Part shown: positions 61,291 through 64,000 of the stretch, one piece after another
Layout of the letters: each line of letters starts with the position of its first letter
How positions within the stretch are numbered: position 1 is the first letter of the stretch
Source: JANQGG01 sp964642175
GTDB taxonomy: Bacteria; Bacteroidota; Chlorobiia; Chlorobiales; Chloroherpetonaceae
Direction: 5' to 3'
DNA length: 64,000 bases
Assembly (NCBI GenBank): GCA_964642175.1
Contig: CAZXOK010000008.1
Location: 62,001-126,000, forward strand
Program-made: the position numbers and the translations under genes
Notes under the pieces: model-generated
The model's database searches: none
The model's input: only the letters and a program-made list of their open reading frames with translations
What the model was told of the DNA's origin: nothing

Positions 61291-62697
61291 TTATGACGTC
61301 TGCGTGGCAATCATCTGGGCATTTTTAGACACATTGTATGCCTTGGAGAGCGAATCGGAGCGCCACAAATGGGCATCGAACGCCATACAAATATTACGCA
61401 CAAACGGAACGCCCAGTGGTGGTACGGTTACTTTCTTATCACCTAGGATTACCAAACCATCTTCTTCAAGAGGTTTCAGGCGGCGTACCACATTGTCCAT
61501 TTCTTCGCAGTTCATGCTCTCATCCTGCCATGAGGTTTCAAACAAGCACATCACATTTAAGATGTGGCGTCTCATGATCAAATCTTCCTGATTGAGCACA
61601 TGGCCACGAATAATAGGCAAGGTGCCTTTGGACATGGCTTCGATATACTCATCGGGATCTTTGGTGTTCTGGATAAAGGCATACCAGGAGTCGCTGATGG
61701 AAGACGCACCCAGGGCAACCATAACCTGCGTGGTAGTGGTGGTATAACCCATAAAGTTACGATGAAGAGTTTTATTATGGGCGGCCAGGGCCAATGAATC
61801 CGTTTTCAATGCAAAGTGGTCCATACCGATCTCTTCGTAATCACTTTCTTCCAACATGGCTTTCCCCAGTTCATACAATTGCTGCTTTTCTTCACCTTCC
61901 GGGAGATCTTCTTTTTTAAATCTCTGCTGCTCAGGGTACATGTGCGGATTGTGACCGTAAGCATAAAATGCCAGACGGTCGGGACGAATCTCTTTTACTT
62001 TAGAAACAGTACCTTCAATGGTTTCGAGGGTTTGTTTCGGCAGGCCATAAACCAAGTCCATGTTAATAGAATTGTAGCCGATCTCCCTGGCCAGATCAAC
62101 CACTTTAACAACCATTTTATGTGGCTGCACACGGTTGATGATCTTCTGAACCTGTGGATCAAAATCCTGAATACCAAAGCTCATACGACGGAAACCAAGC
62201 TCATAGAATTTTTGTAACTGCTCGCGGCTGGTATTTTTCGGATTGCCTTCAAAACTAAACTCGGTACCTTCGGCAATGTTGGAGGTTGCAAAAATACGCT
62301 CAAATAACCGCTCAAAACTTTCAATACTGAAAAATGTCGGAGTACCGCCACCCACATGGATTTCCTTGATTTTCGGAGGGACCGGCAACATATCACATAC
62401 CATCTGCCATTCGGTAATCAATGCATCTATATAAGGTTTCTCAACGCTGTGATCATCGGTTACGATACTGTTACACCCACAGAAATAGCACTTGGAGTCG
62501 CAATATGGCATATGAACATATAAGCTGATACCCTTGGAGTCGTTACTTTCTTCCATCGAGCGAACCAATGATTCTTTCCATTGTGATTCGGTAATACCGG
62601 ATTTATCCCAATATGGCACGGTCGGATAACTGGTATATCGAGGGCCGGGGTTACTATACTTTCTCAGTAATTCTGTCTTGGTGAGCTTGTTTGCCAT
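61291..62697 (-). CDS. hemN: Oxygen-independent coproporphyrinogen III oxidase HemN
   Basis: 468 residues, the length of true HemN. The radical-SAM site is YCDSKCYFCGC (Cys66, Cys70, Cys73, plus Cys75), with the preceding SLYVHMPYC. VGGGTPTFFS follows as the SAM-binding GGG block, then SFEGNP and RMSFGIQDF, and a C-terminal domain with LGVPFVRNICMAFD (the HemN-specific end). It turns coproporphyrinogen III into protoporphyrinogen IX without oxygen, suggesting anaerobic or low-oxygen growth. The CxxxCxxCxC pattern separates HemN from HemW-like paralogues. A strong SD-bearing short frame lies just upstream (see 62703-62745). Confidence 0.95.
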   Translation of the reverse strand: MANKLTKTELLRKYSNPGPRYTSYPTVPYWDKSGITESQWKESLVRSMEESNDSKGISLYVHMPYCDSKCYFCGCNSIVTDDHSVEKPYIDALITEWQMVCDMLPVPPKIKEIHVGGGTPTFFSIESFERLFERIFATSNIAEGTEFSFEGNPKNTSREQLQKFYELGFRRMSFGIQDFDPQVQKIINRVQPHKMVVKVVDLAREIGYNSINMDLVYGLPKQTLETIEGTVSKVKEIRPDRLAFYAYGHNPHMYPEQQRFKKEDLPEGEEKQQLYELGKAMLEESDYEEIGMDHFALKTDSLALAAHNKTLHRNFMGYTTTTTQVMVALGASSISDSWYAFIQNTKDPDEYIEAMSKGTLPIIRGHVLNQEDLIMRRHILNVMCLFETSWQDESMNCEEMDNVVRRLKPLEEDGLVILGDKKVTVPPLGVPFVRNICMAFDAHLWRSDSLSKAYNVSKNAQMIATQTS

Positions 62698-62702
62698 CTT
62701 AA

Positions 62703-62745
62703 TTATCGTTTATTTGAAGAAATCATCATGAACTTTACCTCCCCC
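62703..62745 (-). promoter_or_regulatory. Possible 8-codon leader frame upstream of hemN
   Basis: On the minus strand a strong SD (GGGGGAGG, 62745-62738) lies 8 bp before ATGATG (62729-62724), which opens an 8-codon frame (MMISSNKR) ending TAA at 62703, six bases before the hemN ATG. hemN itself has a weaker SD. It may act as a translational leader; it may also be chance. Confidence 0.3.
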
Positions 62746-62855
62746 AGAACCTGGATAAAAGATGCTGGAAGCGTTGGTGATATTGAGCTTTGAAGTTATC
62801 AAAACCAAGTGGAATTACCAATAAGCCACTACAGGATCATTATAAAATCATAGCT

Positions 62856-64000
62856 TTGAAACACGTTGAAACGGACATATTAATTGTCGGAGGCGGGCCA
62901 GCCGGGATATGCGCTGCATTGGGTGCTGCGAACCATTCAGAGACGCCCGGGAGAAAAAAACGCCGGATTACACTTCTGGAATCGAATGCTCGTTTAGGAA
63001 AAAAAATCCTGATATCGGGTGGCGGCAAATGCAACATCACCCACGAGGGAGAGGTGGAAAAAATATTGAAAAACGGATTTCTTAGACCTTCTGACCAGCG
63101 ATTTTTAAAACCGGCCATGTATGAGTTCTCCAACCAGGATGTCCTGGACTTATTGGGGCGTTATGGCTTAAAAACCCAAACCTGTCCCGATGGCTGCATT
63201 TTCCCATCCACGAACCAGTCTCATGATGTTCTGCTGTGTTTCGAAGAAGCTTTACGGAGCTGTAAATCCATTCAGGTTGAACTCGGGCAAACTGTTACTG
63301 CCTTAAAAAAAACTGCTGACGGCTTTATGGTGCTTACCCCTGCACAAACTTTCCTTGCACAGCGCCTAGTTTTAAGCACCGGTGGTGTGTCTTACCCCAA
63401 AACCGGTTCTAAGGGAGATGGCCTTAATTATGCCATGCACTTCGGGCACCAGGTTATGGCTCCCACAGCGGCACTGTCGCCGATAGACCTCTCCAGGCTA
63501 CCACACCCCTCACTGATTGGGATATCCTGCCGTAATGTGATGTTGGAGGCTCAACATAGCAAGAAACCGGTAAGCCGGCAAGGCGATGTGCTCTTTTCGC
63601 ATAAAGGTCTCACCGGCCCGGGAGCTCTCTCACTCTCGACGGTACTTGGTCGCTGGAATGCAAAACCCTCTTCAATTAAGCTTTTTATGGATTTTCTTCC
63701 TGCCATCTCTTCCGAAGCACTTAACAGCAAGTTCATTGAACTTTCCAAATCAAAACCACACCAGCATTTCAAATCGTTGCTCAAAGATCTGGCCTATCTG
63801 GCACCTGCTCAGGTCTCTGCAGACCCGGCTTACCCGGAAGCGTTGGTACCCTTTATGTTATCTTCGGCAAACCTGCCTGAAAACAAGCCCCTATCCCAGC
63901 TAAAAAAATCCGAGAGGCAGGCACTCTTAAATTGCCTCAAAGCCTACCCTTTAGGCAACGTAAAATCATTGCCAATAGAAAAAGGAGAAATTTCAGCCGG
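62856..64000 (+). CDS. HI0933/BaiN-type NAD(P)/FAD-dependent oxidoreductase, 3' end outside window
   Basis: The frame starts at TTG 62856 (MKHVETDILIVGGGPAGICA when read as Met) and is open to the window end (about 381 codons). No ATG or GTG start fits. GGGPAG (12-17) is the FAD Rossmann motif, LGKKILISGGGKCNITH (51-67) the family signature (SGGGRCNxTN), and LSTGGVSYPKTGSKGDGLNY another block. The family has about 400-410 residues, so little is missing. Members are flavoproteins of uncertain substrate (BaiN in bile acid metabolism, others as aminoacetone oxidases). Its start is divergent to hemN. Confidence 0.88.
   Translation, partial: MKHVETDILIVGGGPAGICAALGAANHSETPGRKKRRITLLESNARLGKKILISGGGKCNITHEGEVEKILKNGFLRPSDQRFLKPAMYEFSNQDVLDLLGRYGLKTQTCPDGCIFPSTNQSHDVLLCFEEALRSCKSIQVELGQTVTALKKTADGFMVLTPAQTFLAQRLVLSTGGVSYPKTGSKGDGLNYAMHFGHQVMAPTAALSPIDLSRLPHPSLIGISCRNVMLEAQHSKKPVSRQGDVLFSHKGLTGPGALSLSTVLGRWNAKPSSIKLFMDFLPAISSEALNSKFIELSKSKPHQHFKSLLKDLAYLAPAQVSADPAYPEALVPFMLSSANLPENKPLSQLKKSERQALLNCLKAYPLGNVKSLPIEKGEISA

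Overview
The window comes from a Gram-negative bacterium of the FCB group (Bacteroidota, Balneolota or Rhodothermota-like; the exact phylum is inference). The reasons are two BamA-type outer-membrane proteins, many secreted beta-propeller and Ig-like proteins, weak Shine-Dalgarno sites, and a TTG-N20-TATCTTTG promoter that fits the Bacteroidota consensus (TTTG / TAnnTTTG). I see no tRNA, rRNA, CRISPR array, insertion sequence, integrase or phage lysis gene.

Bases 1-28,385 and 57,652-64,000 are chromosomal housekeeping and envelope genes. The left part holds a PEBP/nitroreductase/membrane-protein operon, a phosphoglycolate phosphatase-like HAD enzyme, a TPR-methyltransferase pair, a QueD-like enzyme, a peroxiredoxin-UbiA operon, a two-receiver response regulator, a lone ABC ATPase, RNase R, a metallopeptidase/beta-propeller/outer-membrane-barrel fusion, hisF, pyrB, a Popeye-like cNMP-binding membrane protein, a lipoprotein binding protein, a secreted WD40 protein, a BamA/TamA-like protein and a 1239-residue exported protein with nine Ig-like repeats. 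The right part holds an alpha/beta hydrolase, a GyrI-like protein, a Gfo/Idh/MocA dehydrogenase, a small exported gene broken by a one-base shift in an A9 run, hemN, and the start of a HI0933-type flavoprotein that begins with TTG.

The central feature (28,390-57,382, all minus strand, 16 genes over 29 kb) is a contractile injection system of the eCIS / Pvc-Afp / T6SS-iv type. In transcription order it encodes a Pvc16-type cap protein (DUF4255), a 403-residue protein with a carbohydrate-binding-like module, the sheath, two tube proteins, a DUF5908 peptide, a LysM tube-spike adaptor, a VgrG/gp5-like spike, a PAAR tip, a gp25-like wedge, a baseplate-J/Pvc11-like protein, a Pvc12-like protein, a 1506-residue protein with PKD-like repeats (possibly the fibre), a tape-measure protein, a 2021-residue DUF4157 protein that is the probable cargo, and a Pvc15-type AAA+ ATPase. 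Most intergenic gaps are 1-100 bp, so the cluster probably runs as one operon from a promoter in the 269-bp divergent region at 57,383-57,651. Inner-membrane T6SS parts (TssJLM, ClpV) and phage head, lysis and integration genes are absent, so it is neither a classical T6SS nor a prophage.

The DUF4157 protein is the most interesting element. It carries an HELTH zinc motif, a CHAP/NlpC-like Cys-His-Asn domain, three copies of a helical module, a hydrophobic hairpin-like stretch, a His/Asn nuclease-like motif and a three-repeat C-terminus. Its disordered linkers hold thirteen copies of a short Gln motif.
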